From Burkholderia sp. Bp8963 (GTDB lineage Bacteria > Pseudomonadota > Gammaproteobacteria > Burkholderiales > Burkholderiaceae): a stretch of 64,000 nucleotides of DNA. The notes under the pieces were generated by a model. It was not told the DNA's origin. It ran no database searches and saw only the letters and a program-made list of their open reading frames with translations. The position numbers and the translations under genes were made by a program. The stretch covers positions 122,085 through 186,084 of the forward strand of contig NZ_QTQP01000011.1 of the NCBI RefSeq assembly GCF_003854275.1. The letters are read 5' to 3'. Shown here in pieces: positions 10,365 through 19,373 of the stretch; positions within the stretch are counted from its first letter, which is position 1, and the number at the start of each line of letters is the position of its first letter.

Positions 10365-13300
10365 TTGGACCGTACGCCTGACCTGCCTCGCGTGACCGGC
10401 TGGGCCGCGCTGATCCTCGCGATCGGCGTGATCAGCAGCGCCACCGCAAGCTACGCGCTCCACCGCGCCAACGCGCGCGAAGCGCAAACCGCATTGACGG
10501 AGGCCGCGAACGATGCGACCGACGAGATCGTCGAGCGCGTCCGCCATTACGAATACGGGCTTCGCGGCACGCGCGGCGCGATCGTCATGGCCGGCGAAAA
10601 CGGTATCAGCCGCGAGACATTCCGCCGCTACAGCCTGACTCGCGACATTCATACCGAATTTCCCGGCGCGATCGGCTTCGGGTTCATCCGCCGCGTGCCG
10701 AAAGGCAGCGAGCAGGCATTTGTCGCACGCGCGAAAGCCGACATCGGCCCCGAATTCGAGATTCATCAATTTGCGCATCACGACGGCGATCTCGACGTCG
10801 TCATGTACGTCGAGCCGGAAGAGGACAATCGCGTCGCGATCGGGCGCGACATCGCGTCCGACGAGGATCGCCGGCAGGCGGCGAAATCCGCGATGCAAAC
10901 CGGCAACGCGACGCTGAGCGCGCCGATCGAGTTCGCGCAGCGGGCGGGCGATACGCGTCAGGCCTTGCTGTTCATGCTGCCCGTCTACCACACGGCGTCG
11001 CTGCCGCCGACCGTCGCGGAACGCGAAGCCGCCGCGTACGGCTGGACATATGCGCGGCTGACGGTCAAGCGCGTGCTCGACGGGCTCGACATCGCGCAGA
11101 AGGGATTGCACCTGCAACTCGACGATGTCACGGTGCCCGGCCGCATATTGCCCTTTTACACGCTGCACGCCGACTCGCGCGACCCGACGCGGCATTTCCC
11201 GCTGCAAATCGAGCGTGCCGTCTACGGGCGCACGTGGCGCTTCACCTATGCCGCTTCGCCGGAGTTCATTGCGAATCTGCATCAAACGTCGCCGGAGACG
11301 GTGATGCTGATGGGGACGGTCATCAGCGCGCTGATGGCCGCCATCGCGCACGCGGCTGCGATCGGCGTGCGGCGTCGCCGGCAAGCCGACGCCGCTCGCG
11401 CGAAACTGGCCGCAATCGTCGAAGGGTCCGCCGACGCGATCGTCGGCCAGACGCTGGACGGCGTCGTCACGAGCTGGAACGGGGGTGCCGCGACGCTGTT
11501 CGGTTACACGGCCGACGAAGCGCTCGGCCGGCCGCTCGCGGACCTGATCGTTCCAGACACGCTGCTCGACGAACAGCGCGACATACTCGCGTCGATCGGC
11601 AACGGCCAGCGCGTGCCGGCGCTCGCCACCACGCGGCACGGCAAGGACGGCGCGCGGATCGACGTGTCGGTGACCGTGTCGCCGATCTTCGCCGCGGGCG
11701 CACGTGTGGCCGGTGCGTCGAACACGATGCGCGACATCTCGTCGCAAAAGGCGACGGAAGCCCGGATCGTCGAGCTTAATACGAGCCTGGAGGATCAGGT
11801 CGCGCAACGCACCGCGCAATTGCGCGATCTCAACATGCTGTTCGAGAACGTGCTGCGCTCCGCGTCCGAAGTCTCGGTCATCGCGACCGACTGCAACGGC
11901 ACGATCGAGCTGTTCAATCCCGGCGCCGAGCGCCTGCTCGGCTACGCCGCGAGCGAGGTCGTCGGCCGGGCGACGCTGCTGGCGCTGCACGACGCCGACG
12001 AGATCGCGGCGCGCGAAGCCGAGCTGAGCGCGGAGTGCGGCGAGAGCGTGCACGGCTTTCGCGTCTTCACGCTCAAGCCCGAGCGCGACGGCGCGGAGTC
12101 GCGCGAATGGACCTACGTGCGCAAGGACGGGTCGTACGTGCCCGTGTCGCTCGCTGTCACCGCGATGCGAGACGACGTCGGCGACGTGGCCGGCTATCTC
12201 GGCATCGCGATCGACATCGCGAAACGCAAGGCCGCCGAACGCGAGGTCGCGGCGGCCCGCGATCAGGTGCTGCTCGCGGCCGAGGCGGCGGAGCTCGGCA
12301 TCTGGACGTGGGAGGTCGCGAGCGGCACGGTTCGATGGAACGCGCGGATGGCGGAAATCTACGGCAATCCGGCCGCGCTGGACGGCGACACGCTGTCGTA
12401 TCAGGCATGGCAGCGACTGCTGCATCCGGACGATCGCGACGCGACGTTCGGCGCGCTCGACGCGATTTCGCGCAACCGCGCCGCGAGCCTCGGCTCGTTC
12501 CGGATCGTCCGGCCCGACGGCGAGATCCGCCACATCCAGACGAACGCGCTCGCGGAGCGCGACGCGCATGGCTCGACTGTGCGCGTGGCCGGCACCAACC
12601 GCGACATCTCGGTGCAAACCGCACTCGAGCACGATCTGCGCCGCGCGAAGGAACAGGCCGATGCGGCGAGCGCGGCGAAATCGGCGTTTCTCGCGAACAT
12701 GAGCCACGAAATCCGCACGCCGATGAACGGCATCATCGGGATGACGCGGCTGTGCCTCGATACGCCGCTGAACGAGGAGCAACGCGAATATCTGACCATG
12801 GTGCTGTCGTCTGCGCAATCGCTGCTGACGATCATCAACGACATCCTCGATTTCTCGAAGATCGAAGCCGGCAAATTGCTGCTCGATCCGGTGGATTTCA
12901 GCCTGCGCACGATGATCACGGAAATGCTGCGTGCGACGACGTTCAAGACCGGCAAGACGACGGTCGAGATTCTGAGCGACATCGGGCACGACGTTCCGGA
13001 TTCGCTCGTCGGCGATGCCGGGCGCTTGCGCCAGGTGCTCACGAATCTCGTCGGCAACGCGCTGAAGTTCACGGCGGCCGGCGAAGTCACGCTGTCGATT
13101 CACGTCGTTACGCTCGATTCGTCCAGCGCGTCATTGCGCTTCGCGGTCGCCGACACCGGCGTCGGCATCGCGCCAGAGCATCTCGAACGGATCTTCGATG
13201 CGTTCTCTCAGGCCGACAGCTCGACCACGCGCCGCTACGGCGGAACCGGTCTCGGTCTCGCGATCTCGACGCGCCTGGTCGCGATGCTGGGTGGACGGCT

Positions 13301-14684
13301 GGACGTCCGCAGCGCGCTCGGCGCCGGCAGCGTGTTCAGCTTCACGCTGCCGCTCGCGCTGGGCCGTTACCCGGACCTGCCGCATCCCGCGCTGCCGCGC
13401 GCGCTGAACGGCGTACGGATTCTCGTCGTCGACGACAATCACACCAATTTGCGGCTGATGCACGACATGCTGGGCAATTTCGGCGCGCAGCCGACCTGCG
13501 TGAGCGACACGCAAAGCGCGATGGAGACGTTGTACGCGCAGGCGAAACGGCGCGAGCCGTATAGGGTCGCACTCGTCGACGGGCAGCTTCCCGATTGCGA
13601 CGATTACTCGCTCGCGCTGGAAATCGCGGCGGATCCGGCATTGTGCGGCACGATGGTGGTCGTGATCAGTTCGCTGTCGAGCCGGCTGGATGCCTCGACG
13701 CTCCGGCAGGCCGGCATCGCCGGCTTCATGACGAAGCCGGTCGATCAATCGGAGATCTTCAATCTGCTCGTGAAGCTGCTGGGCGAATCGTTCTTCGCAC
13801 CGCACGCGCCGGAGATCGCGCCGGATCGACGCGACGACGATGCCGCGCAGTCGCCGTCGCGCCGATACACGGTGCTGCTGGTCGAAGACAATCCGATCAA
13901 TCAGCGGCTCGCACTGCGCTTGCTCGAAAAGCTCGATCACGACGTGCGTCTCGCGTCGAACGGTGCCGAGGCGCTCGACTGGATCGACGCGCAGCCGTTC
14001 GACGTCGTGCTGATGGACATCCAGATGCCGGTGATGGACGGCCTCGAAGCGACACGCGAACTGCGCGAGCGCGAGCGCCGCGCCGCGAAAGCGCATGTGC
14101 CGGTGATCGCGATGACCGCGCACGCGATGCAAGGCGATCGCGAGAAGTGTTATGCAGCGGGCATGGATGGCTATGTGTCGAAGCCGATCGAAACCGGCGT
14201 GCTGGTACGGGAGATCGAGCGGGTCGCGGCGCGGCCGGCGGCAGCCGAGCGCGCCGCCGGCCGCGTGGCGGCCGAAGCGAGCGCGTCCGTACCCGCGACG
14301 CCGGGACGCGAGCCGGCGCCCGCGCCGATCGCCGAACGCACACCGCTGTTCGACCGCGGTCAGGCGCTGTCCCGTATCGGCGGCGACGAGCAGTTGTTCC
14401 GCGAACTGGCGCATCTGCTGGTCGATGAGGCGCGACAGAAGCACGCGGAGATCGACGGTGCGCTCGCCGGCCCGGATCTGGAAAGGCTCGCTCGCGTCGC
14501 GCACAAGCTCAAGGGCGACGCCGGCACGTTCGCGAGCGCGCCGCTGTCCGACGCGACGGTGCAGCTTGAGCGCGCGGCGAAGAACGGCCAGCAGGAAACG
14601 GCGCTGGCGGCGGCCCGCGAAACGATCGCGCTGTTCAAGGATCTGGTGGATGCGGTACGCACCGACGTGCTGGGAGCGTCCTGA
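10365..14684 (+). CDS. CHASE/PAS hybrid histidine kinase with two receiver domains and Hpt
   Basis: A 1439-residue multidomain phosphorelay sensor. The proposed start is TTG at 10365, preceded by AAAAGGGG; the open frame upstream lacks conservation. In order: an N-terminal membrane segment (residues 10-32), a periplasmic CHASE domain (about 55-265, with HYEYGLRGTRGAI), a second membrane helix (about 313-332), three PAS/PAC domains (about 345-465, 491-610, 637-755), HisKA with phospho-His in MSHEIRTPMNGI (about 780), HATPase with GTGLGLAIS (about 960), REC1 with Asp in ALVDGQLP (about 1070), REC2 with Asp in VLMDIQMP (about 1217) and Hpt with His in AHKLKGDAG (about 1378). All phosphotransfer residues are present. 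No separate response regulator is adjacent; the RR-phosphatase at 27482 is a possible partner. Its stop overlaps the opgC start. Confidence 0.93.
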   Translation: MDRTPDLPRVTGWAALILAIGVISSATASYALHRANAREAQTALTEAANDATDEIVERVRHYEYGLRGTRGAIVMAGENGISRETFRRYSLTRDIHTEFPGAIGFGFIRRVPKGSEQAFVARAKADIGPEFEIHQFAHHDGDLDVVMYVEPEEDNRVAIGRDIASDEDRRQAAKSAMQTGNATLSAPIEFAQRAGDTRQALLFMLPVYHTASLPPTVAEREAAAYGWTYARLTVKRVLDGLDIAQKGLHLQLDDVTVPGRILPFYTLHADSRDPTRHFPLQIERAVYGRTWRFTYAASPEFIANLHQTSPETVMLMGTVISALMAAIAHAAAIGVRRRRQADAARAKLAAIVEGSADAIVGQTLDGVVTSWNGGAATLFGYTADEALGRPLADLIVPDTLLDEQRDILASIGNGQRVPALATTRHGKDGARIDVSVTVSPIFAAGARVAGASNTMRDISSQKATEARIVELNTSLEDQVAQRTAQLRDLNMLFENVLRSASEVSVIATDCNGTIELFNPGAERLLGYAASEVVGRATLLALHDADEIAAREAELSAECGESVHGFRVFTLKPERDGAESREWTYVRKDGSYVPVSLAVTAMRDDVGDVAGYLGIAIDIAKRKAAEREVAAARDQVLLAAEAAELGIWTWEVASGTVRWNARMAEIYGNPAALDGDTLSYQAWQRLLHPDDRDATFGALDAISRNRAASLGSFRIVRPDGEIRHIQTNALAERDAHGSTVRVAGTNRDISVQTALEHDLRRAKEQADAASAAKSAFLANMSHEIRTPMNGIIGMTRLCLDTPLNEEQREYLTMVLSSAQSLLTIINDILDFSKIEAGKLLLDPVDFSLRTMITEMLRATTFKTGKTTVEILSDIGHDVPDSLVGDAGRLRQVLTNLVGNALKFTAAGEVTLSIHVVTLDSSSASLRFAVADTGVGIAPEHLERIFDAFSQADSSTTRRYGGTGLGLAISTRLVAMLGGRLDVRSALGAGSVFSFTLPLALGRYPDLPHPALPRALNGVRILVVDDNHTNLRLMHDMLGNFGAQPTCVSDTQSAMETLYAQAKRREPYRVALVDGQLPDCDDYSLALEIAADPALCGTMVVVISSLSSRLDASTLRQAGIAGFMTKPVDQSEIFNLLVKLLGESFFAPHAPEIAPDRRDDDAAQSPSRRYTVLLVEDNPINQRLALRLLEKLDHDVRLASNGAEALDWIDAQPFDVVLMDIQMPVMDGLEATRELRERERRAAKAHVPVIAMTAHAMQGDREKCYAAGMDGYVSKPIETGVLVREIERVAARPAAAERAAGRVAAEASASVPATPGREPAPAPIAERTPLFDRGQALSRIGGDEQLFRELAHLLVDEARQKHAEIDGALAGPDLERLARVAHKLKGDAGTFASAPLSDATVQLERAAKNGQQETALAAARETIALFKDLVDAVRTDVLGAS

Positions 14685-15898
14685 TGAACTCGTTGAACGC
14701 ATTGAACGCGCTGTACACGCGCACGACCGCCCTCGCCTACGCGCAGACTGAACGCGACGAGTCGATCGATTTTCTGCGCGGCGTGGCCGTCGTGTTCATG
14801 ACGGTCGTCCATATCGAGTATTTTTCCGCGTTCAGCCTGCTCGCGACGGAGCGACTCGGTTTCGTGACGGCGGCCGAATGGTTTGTCATCCTGTCCGGGC
14901 TCGTGCTCGGCAAGGTCGGCCGCTCCCGGCTCGCGCATCTCGGCTGGACGACGACCGCATGGAAATCGGTGGCGAGAGGCGTGAAGCTGTATCTCGTCAA
15001 CGTCGCGCTGATCCTGATCCCGATCGTGCTTCAGCCCGTCGGCTTCGTGAAAACCGCGTCGCTCACGCATTTCGTCGACGAGGCAACCGCGACCGTCTAT
15101 CCGCTTTATCCGGTCGAGGGCTCCCGGCTGGAGGACTGGTTCAACACCGTGCTGCTGTTGCGCGGCGGCCCGCATCAGGCGCAGGTGCTCGGCCTCTATG
15201 TCGTGCTGCTGATTTTCTTCGTACCGCTGCTGCTGCTCGCGTTCCGCCGATTGCCGTCCGCGTTGCTGGCGCTATCGGCAAGCTGTGCGCTGTACGTGTG
15301 GCATCTGTTCGTGCCGTTCCACGTGTCGGACATGCAGTTCGAGAATGCGTTTCCGGTCGCCGCGTGGCAATTTCCGTTCGTCGCCGGGATGTTCGTCGGC
15401 TGGTTCTCCAACGAGGCGTATCTGCTGTTCGCGTCCCGCTTCAGACGCTTCCTGCTGTACGCCGTCTGCACGACCGGCACCATCGTCATGTTCGTCCTCG
15501 CGCAAGGACACCTCGATCCGTTCACCCCGGTGTGGGCCAAGTGGCAGGCGCTGCCGCACGGCGCGATCGATTCGCTCTATCTCGGCTACGCGCAGAAGAA
15601 CGCGCTGGGACCGCTGCGCCTGATCGACGATCTGTGTCTGCTGGTCGTGCTCCACGCGGTGCTGCGCAGCCAGTGGCGGCGTGTCCGGCCCGTCGCCGGA
15701 TGGCTGCTGGTGCCGATCGGCCGAGCTGCACTGTACTGCTTCGTCGTGCACGTCGTGCTCGTGCTGATCGCGAGCCAGGTACTGCCGTTCGGGCTGCGGC
15801 CGCCGAGCTGGATCGCGGGAACGGCGATACATCTCGGCGCGATCGCAGCCTTATGGCTGATGGCCCGGTACGGCCCCGGGCGCCGGTGGCTCCGGTGA
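14684..15898 (+). CDS. opgC: OpgC-type membrane acyltransferase
   Basis: A 404-residue integral membrane protein of the OpgC/acyltransferase-3-like superfamily, with about ten hydrophobic segments and the family opening RDESIDFLRGVAVVFMTVVH. OpgC proteins add succinyl or other acyl groups to osmoregulated periplasmic glucans. No opgG/opgH is seen nearby, so the acceptor here could instead be the polymer made by the convergent GT2 operon (inference). Its ATG overlaps the kinase stop in a TGATG arrangement, so the two are translationally coupled. The 3' end overlaps the 3' end of the convergent globin gene by 48 bp. Confidence 0.85.
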   Translation: MNSLNALNALYTRTTALAYAQTERDESIDFLRGVAVVFMTVVHIEYFSAFSLLATERLGFVTAAEWFVILSGLVLGKVGRSRLAHLGWTTTAWKSVARGVKLYLVNVALILIPIVLQPVGFVKTASLTHFVDEATATVYPLYPVEGSRLEDWFNTVLLLRGGPHQAQVLGLYVVLLIFFVPLLLLAFRRLPSALLALSASCALYVWHLFVPFHVSDMQFENAFPVAAWQFPFVAGMFVGWFSNEAYLLFASRFRRFLLYAVCTTGTIVMFVLAQGHLDPFTPVWAKWQALPHGAIDSLYLGYAQKNALGPLRLIDDLCLLVVLHAVLRSQWRRVRPVAGWLLVPIGRAALYCFVVHVVLVLIASQVLPFGLRPPSWIAGTAIHLGAIAALWLMARYGPGRRWLR

Positions 15899-16330
15899 CG
15901 GCGCGTCGGACGCGATGTGCGCCGACATCTGGCGCATGAATTCGAGGCCGGGCGCGATCGTCATCGCCCACGCGATCTCGACCCGGGTATCGTAATGGCG
16001 CTCGTCCAGCTCGCGCACCGTCGCCAGGATCGCCGCTCGCCACGCATTGAACATCTGCTCGGGGATCGCCAGCCTTGACGGACCGTGTTCGCTTGCGATC
16101 CGTTCGAGATAGTCCGACGTCACCTTCGTGTGATACAGGTTCAGCAGATGGAAGAAGGATTTGCGCATCAACGCCTTCTGGCGCGTCATTTCCGTATTCG
16201 CGAATTTCTCGCGTATCTGTTCCGACGAGTTCAGGAAAATCTCGTAAAAGCGGTCGAAAAAGCGCTCGCCATTGTCGTTGCCCGTCAGGCGGTGATAGCT
16301 CTCCAGAAATATTTCTTCGTAGTTCGTCAC
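15851..16330 (-). CDS. Single-domain globin-like protein
   Basis: A predicted 159-residue soluble protein with a globin fold pattern. The helical segment ERFFDRFYEIFLNSSEQIRE resembles globin A/B helices. The His in RIASEHGPSRLAIPEQ sits where a proximal (F8) heme ligand is expected, followed by a typical G-helix (MFNAWRAAILATV). The GTG at 16330, with a GGGAGA ribosome site, is preferred to the ATG at 16447, whose first 39 residues look non-coding. It lies 122 bp downstream of the last DUF3131 gene on the same strand and may be the tail of that operon. Oxygen or NO binding is inferred from the family; no signalling domain is attached. The tail overlaps opgC. Confidence 0.72.
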   Translation of the reverse strand: MTNYEEIFLESYHRLTGNDNGERFFDRFYEIFLNSSEQIREKFANTEMTRQKALMRKSFFHLLNLYHTKVTSDYLERIASEHGPSRLAIPEQMFNAWRAAILATVRELDERHYDTRVEIAWAMTIAPGLEFMRQMSAHIASDAPSPEPPAPGAVPGHQP

Positions 16331-16451
16331 GGCATTCTCCCGGATGCGTCGCGCCCGATTCCGATGCTCGTATCCAGCTTGAAATGCAGCTCGCTGGACC
16401 GGATGGCGGCATTGCTCCATATTGCCCGACGCGCATCTGTCCGTCACGCAC

Positions 16452-17858
16452 TCATTGCGGGCCGGGCTCGACGCTGGCGGCGATCGGCAGGCACGTTGCC
16501 GGGTGAGCGAATACGTCCTTCATGCGGGCGGAGAAATAGCCGTCGGCCCGCACGGCGGGCACGAGCCGGCCGCTCGACTTGTAAAGCAACGCTTCCAGCA
16601 CGGTCGCGTTGGTCGACAGCGCGAGCGTGCGGTCGTGTGCGCCGGTCGCCTCGTAACGGCCTTCGAACCAGCCGCGATCCGCGTCGTACAGCGCATCGAC
16701 GCCTCGCATCAGACGAGTCGTGTACGCGGTGTCCCACAGCACCCACATGCCGAACGCCGCGCGCGTCGCAACGAGCGCGAGTTGCGGATAGGCGCGGCCG
16801 TCGTCGCCGACCGTGTTCCACGCATAGCCGTTCGCGAACACCGAGTCATACACGAAGTACGGCGGCTGATCGACCTGATGATCGGTGCGGGCCGTCAGGA
16901 TCCCGTCCTTGCGCCATCGCGCTTCCTGCGCTCGATAGACCGCGTCGGCTTGCGCGGCGCCGTCCGGCCGCCCGCTCGCGTCGGCGCGCTGTGTCCCGCG
17001 CCAGCCGAATTCGATGCCGGACAGCAGCCACGGCGCGCTGACGAGCGCGTTGGTCACGCCGGACTGGCGCGGATCCCGCGCGTCGAAATAGATGCGCACG
17101 CCGTTCGCGTAGGCTTGCGCGAGCGGCGCAGCGTCGGCGTCGGACGCCCTCACGCCCCACAGGCGGAAGCCGGTGCCCGCATACGCGTCGTAGCCGGGCC
17201 GGATCTCGGCGACGCGCACGGTCTGCCGAGCGTCGATGCGCGTCGCATACAGCGTACCGTCGCCGCCGACCAGTTCACACAGATTCCAGCGCAGCACCGC
17301 GCGGTCCACGTATTCGCCGTACTCGGGATAGCGGGCGCCGATCGCATGCAGCCACACCAGCACGCGTCCGACATCCACCGCCGACGTGCCGATCGTGCCG
17401 GGCTGATTCGCATCATTCGACATCGCGCCCGTTTGCGTGTTGTAGACGCGGTTCGGCAGCCCGCCCGGCAAGAGCGGCATCTGGCCGAGGAAGTGCAGCA
17501 CGTCCGAGAGCCGGCGATCGAATTCGTTGCGTTCGATCAGCTTGAGTTCCCGCGCGGCGACGAGCGCGGCGAGATAGTCGCCGATCTGCCACATCGTCGT
17601 CGCCGGATAGCCGTCCGCGGAATTGACGAGGCCCGTCGACGCGTTGGTGTTGTTCGCCACATAGCGCCACGCGGTGCGCGCCCAGATCCGTTCGGTATCC
17701 GTCAGCGGACCGATGCGTCCGGGATTGGTCAGCGCGCCGGCATTCAGTTTCTCGTAGCCGTCGATAACCGTTCTCGCCACGATGCCGCAACCGCTGCATG
17801 CGAGCGTCAGTGACATTGCGAGTACGCAGGTAATACGAACGGAGCGTTGTCTTGGCAT
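16452..17858 (-). CDS. DUF3131 lipoprotein, paralogue A
   Basis: A secreted protein of about 468 residues with a DUF3131 domain (RIWARTAWRYVANNT, NSADGYPATTMWQIGDYLAA). The N-terminus PRQRSVRITCVLAMSLTLAC is a signal peptide ending in a cysteine-rich lipobox-like LTLACSGC, so it is probably a periplasmic or outer-membrane lipoprotein. The start is uncertain: Met at 17858 or 17867; the open frame continues to 17921. The domain is of unknown function, rich in alternating Trp and Tyr, and looks like an alpha/alpha-barrel carbohydrate-active fold (inference). It is the third and last of three consecutive paralogues, and its 5' end overlaps the end of paralogue B by about 50 bp. Confidence 0.85.
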   Translation of the reverse strand: MPRQRSVRITCVLAMSLTLACSGCGIVARTVIDGYEKLNAGALTNPGRIGPLTDTERIWARTAWRYVANNTNASTGLVNSADGYPATTMWQIGDYLAALVAARELKLIERNEFDRRLSDVLHFLGQMPLLPGGLPNRVYNTQTGAMSNDANQPGTIGTSAVDVGRVLVWLHAIGARYPEYGEYVDRAVLRWNLCELVGGDGTLYATRIDARQTVRVAEIRPGYDAYAGTGFRLWGVRASDADAAPLAQAYANGVRIYFDARDPRQSGVTNALVSAPWLLSGIEFGWRGTQRADASGRPDGAAQADAVYRAQEARWRKDGILTARTDHQVDQPPYFVYDSVFANGYAWNTVGDDGRAYPQLALVATRAAFGMWVLWDTAYTTRLMRGVDALYDADRGWFEGRYEATGAHDRTLALSTNATVLEALLYKSSGRLVPAVRADGYFSARMKDVFAHPATCLPIAASVEPGPQ

Positions 17859-19354
17859 GTTGAGCATTGACAGGATTGCGAGCACGCGGAAACGGCGAAC
17901 GGCATCGTGGCCCCGCTGCATCCGGCCTGGCCGCGAACCACGGCCCGCGGGCGATTCCTGGGGGCGTTCTCCAGGTCATACGGATCGGTCAGCGTGCGTT
18001 CCCACAGGCCCGGCTGCCGCCCGCCCGGTTGCGGCGCCCGATCGTCGAACCCGAGCAGACGCCCTTTCGCCTTGAACATCAACGCTTCCAGCATGATGCC
18101 ATTGTTATTGGCCGTGAACGTCTTGATCGGCCCCGCACCGTTTTCGAGCACGCCTTCGTAGTAGCCCTTCGCCGGCTGATACTGGCCCCACACCGCGTCG
18201 ACGAGCCGGTCCGTGTACGGGGATTGCCAGAGCGCCCACATGCCGACGGCCGCCTTCGTCGAGATCGCCGCGAACTGCGGGACGTACTCGCCCTTCTCCG
18301 TGATCGTGTTCCACGCGTACCCGTCCGAGTAGATCGTGTCGTAGACGAAGTACGGCGCACCGTCGAGCTGATGTTCGCTGCGCGCCGTCAGGATGCCGGT
18401 CTCGACAAAGCGGTTCTCCTGCGCCTGATAGATCCGCTGCGCGAAATTCGCGATCCACGTGTCGCGGGACAGCGCCGCCTGCGTCGCGGCCGTTTGGTCG
18501 ATCGCGTCGGCCCAGCCGAGCTCGAGGCCAGAGAGCACGTACGACTCGCTGACCACGTAGTTGTGCTGGGAGAGCACGCGAGGATCGCGCGTGTCGTACG
18601 GGACATCGACGCAATAGATCGGCACGAGCGAATACGGCTCGGGACGCGACGCGAGGCAGGTCGAGAAGCCCCATAGCCGGAAGCCGTTCGCCGCGTATTC
18701 CTCGTAGCCGAGCCGGCCTTCCTGCACGTACTGAACCTGCTTGTCTGCCCCGAGCTTCGCGCCGTACATCGTGCCGCACGCATCCACGACATGAGCGAAA
18801 TTCCAGCGCAACATCGCGCGATCGATCGCGTTCGCATGCTCCGGGTAACGCTGCTCGATGATCTTGAGCCAGATCAGCAGCCGCCCGAGATCCACCGCCG
18901 AGTAGCCGATTTCGCCGGGCTGGTTCGCATAGTTGACCTTCTGTGCGGTCTGCGTGTTGTACACGGTGTTCGGCAGTTCGCCGCGAAACAGGTCGAGCGA
19001 ATTCAGCGTCCTGAGGAAGGCGCCGAGCCGGTCGTCGAACGCGCGCTTGTCGATCAGGTCGAGATTGCGCGCGGCGACGAGCGCGCCGAGGTACGACGCG
19101 GTGTCCCACATCGTCGTCGACGGATAATTGTCGCCCGCGTTCACGAACCCGGTCGCCGGCTGGTAGTTGTTCTCGAAATACACCCACGCCTGACGCGCCA
19201 TCTGCATTTCGCGCGCGTCGAGCGGGCCGTGCCGCGCCGGGTACGACGCGGCGGGAATGGCTCCGGCCCGCGGCCCGATCTCGCCGCCCGGGTGCGCGCA
19301 TCCCGCGCACGCCATCAGCAAGACGAACCAGACGTGGCGCAACAGTTTTCCCAT
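17807..19354 (-). CDS. DUF3131 lipoprotein, paralogue B
   Basis: A 515-residue DUF3131 protein with a clear lipoprotein signal: MGKLLRHVWFVLLMACAGC, lipobox ACAGC. It shares blocks with paralogues A and C: GFVNAGDNYPSTTMWDTASY, LPNTVYNTQT, EIGYSAVDLGRLLIW, LGYEEYAANGFRLWG and PYFVYDTIYSDGYAWNT. The last 40 or so residues are Cys-rich and unlike the paralogues; that stretch overlaps the start of paralogue A, so the C-terminus may be an unconserved extension. It is probably exported to the periplasm, consistent with a role in handling or secreting polymer made by the upstream GT2. The 20 bp gap to paralogue C supports one operon. Confidence 0.87.
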   Translation of the reverse strand: MGKLLRHVWFVLLMACAGCAHPGGEIGPRAGAIPAASYPARHGPLDAREMQMARQAWVYFENNYQPATGFVNAGDNYPSTTMWDTASYLGALVAARNLDLIDKRAFDDRLGAFLRTLNSLDLFRGELPNTVYNTQTAQKVNYANQPGEIGYSAVDLGRLLIWLKIIEQRYPEHANAIDRAMLRWNFAHVVDACGTMYGAKLGADKQVQYVQEGRLGYEEYAANGFRLWGFSTCLASRPEPYSLVPIYCVDVPYDTRDPRVLSQHNYVVSESYVLSGLELGWADAIDQTAATQAALSRDTWIANFAQRIYQAQENRFVETGILTARSEHQLDGAPYFVYDTIYSDGYAWNTITEKGEYVPQFAAISTKAAVGMWALWQSPYTDRLVDAVWGQYQPAKGYYEGVLENGAGPIKTFTANNNGIMLEALMFKAKGRLLGFDDRAPQPGGRQPGLWERTLTDPYDLENAPRNRPRAVVRGQAGCSGATMPFAVSACSQSCQCSTCQDNAPFVLPAYSQCH

Positions 19355-19373
19355 GCTCCCTCCTCACGCCCGG

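Noticed and set aside
10218..13103. Long minus-strand open frame opposite the kinase
   Set aside because: It mirrors the kinase codons and is Arg/Asp/Gln-rich; no domain is seen, whereas the plus strand has all kinase motifs.
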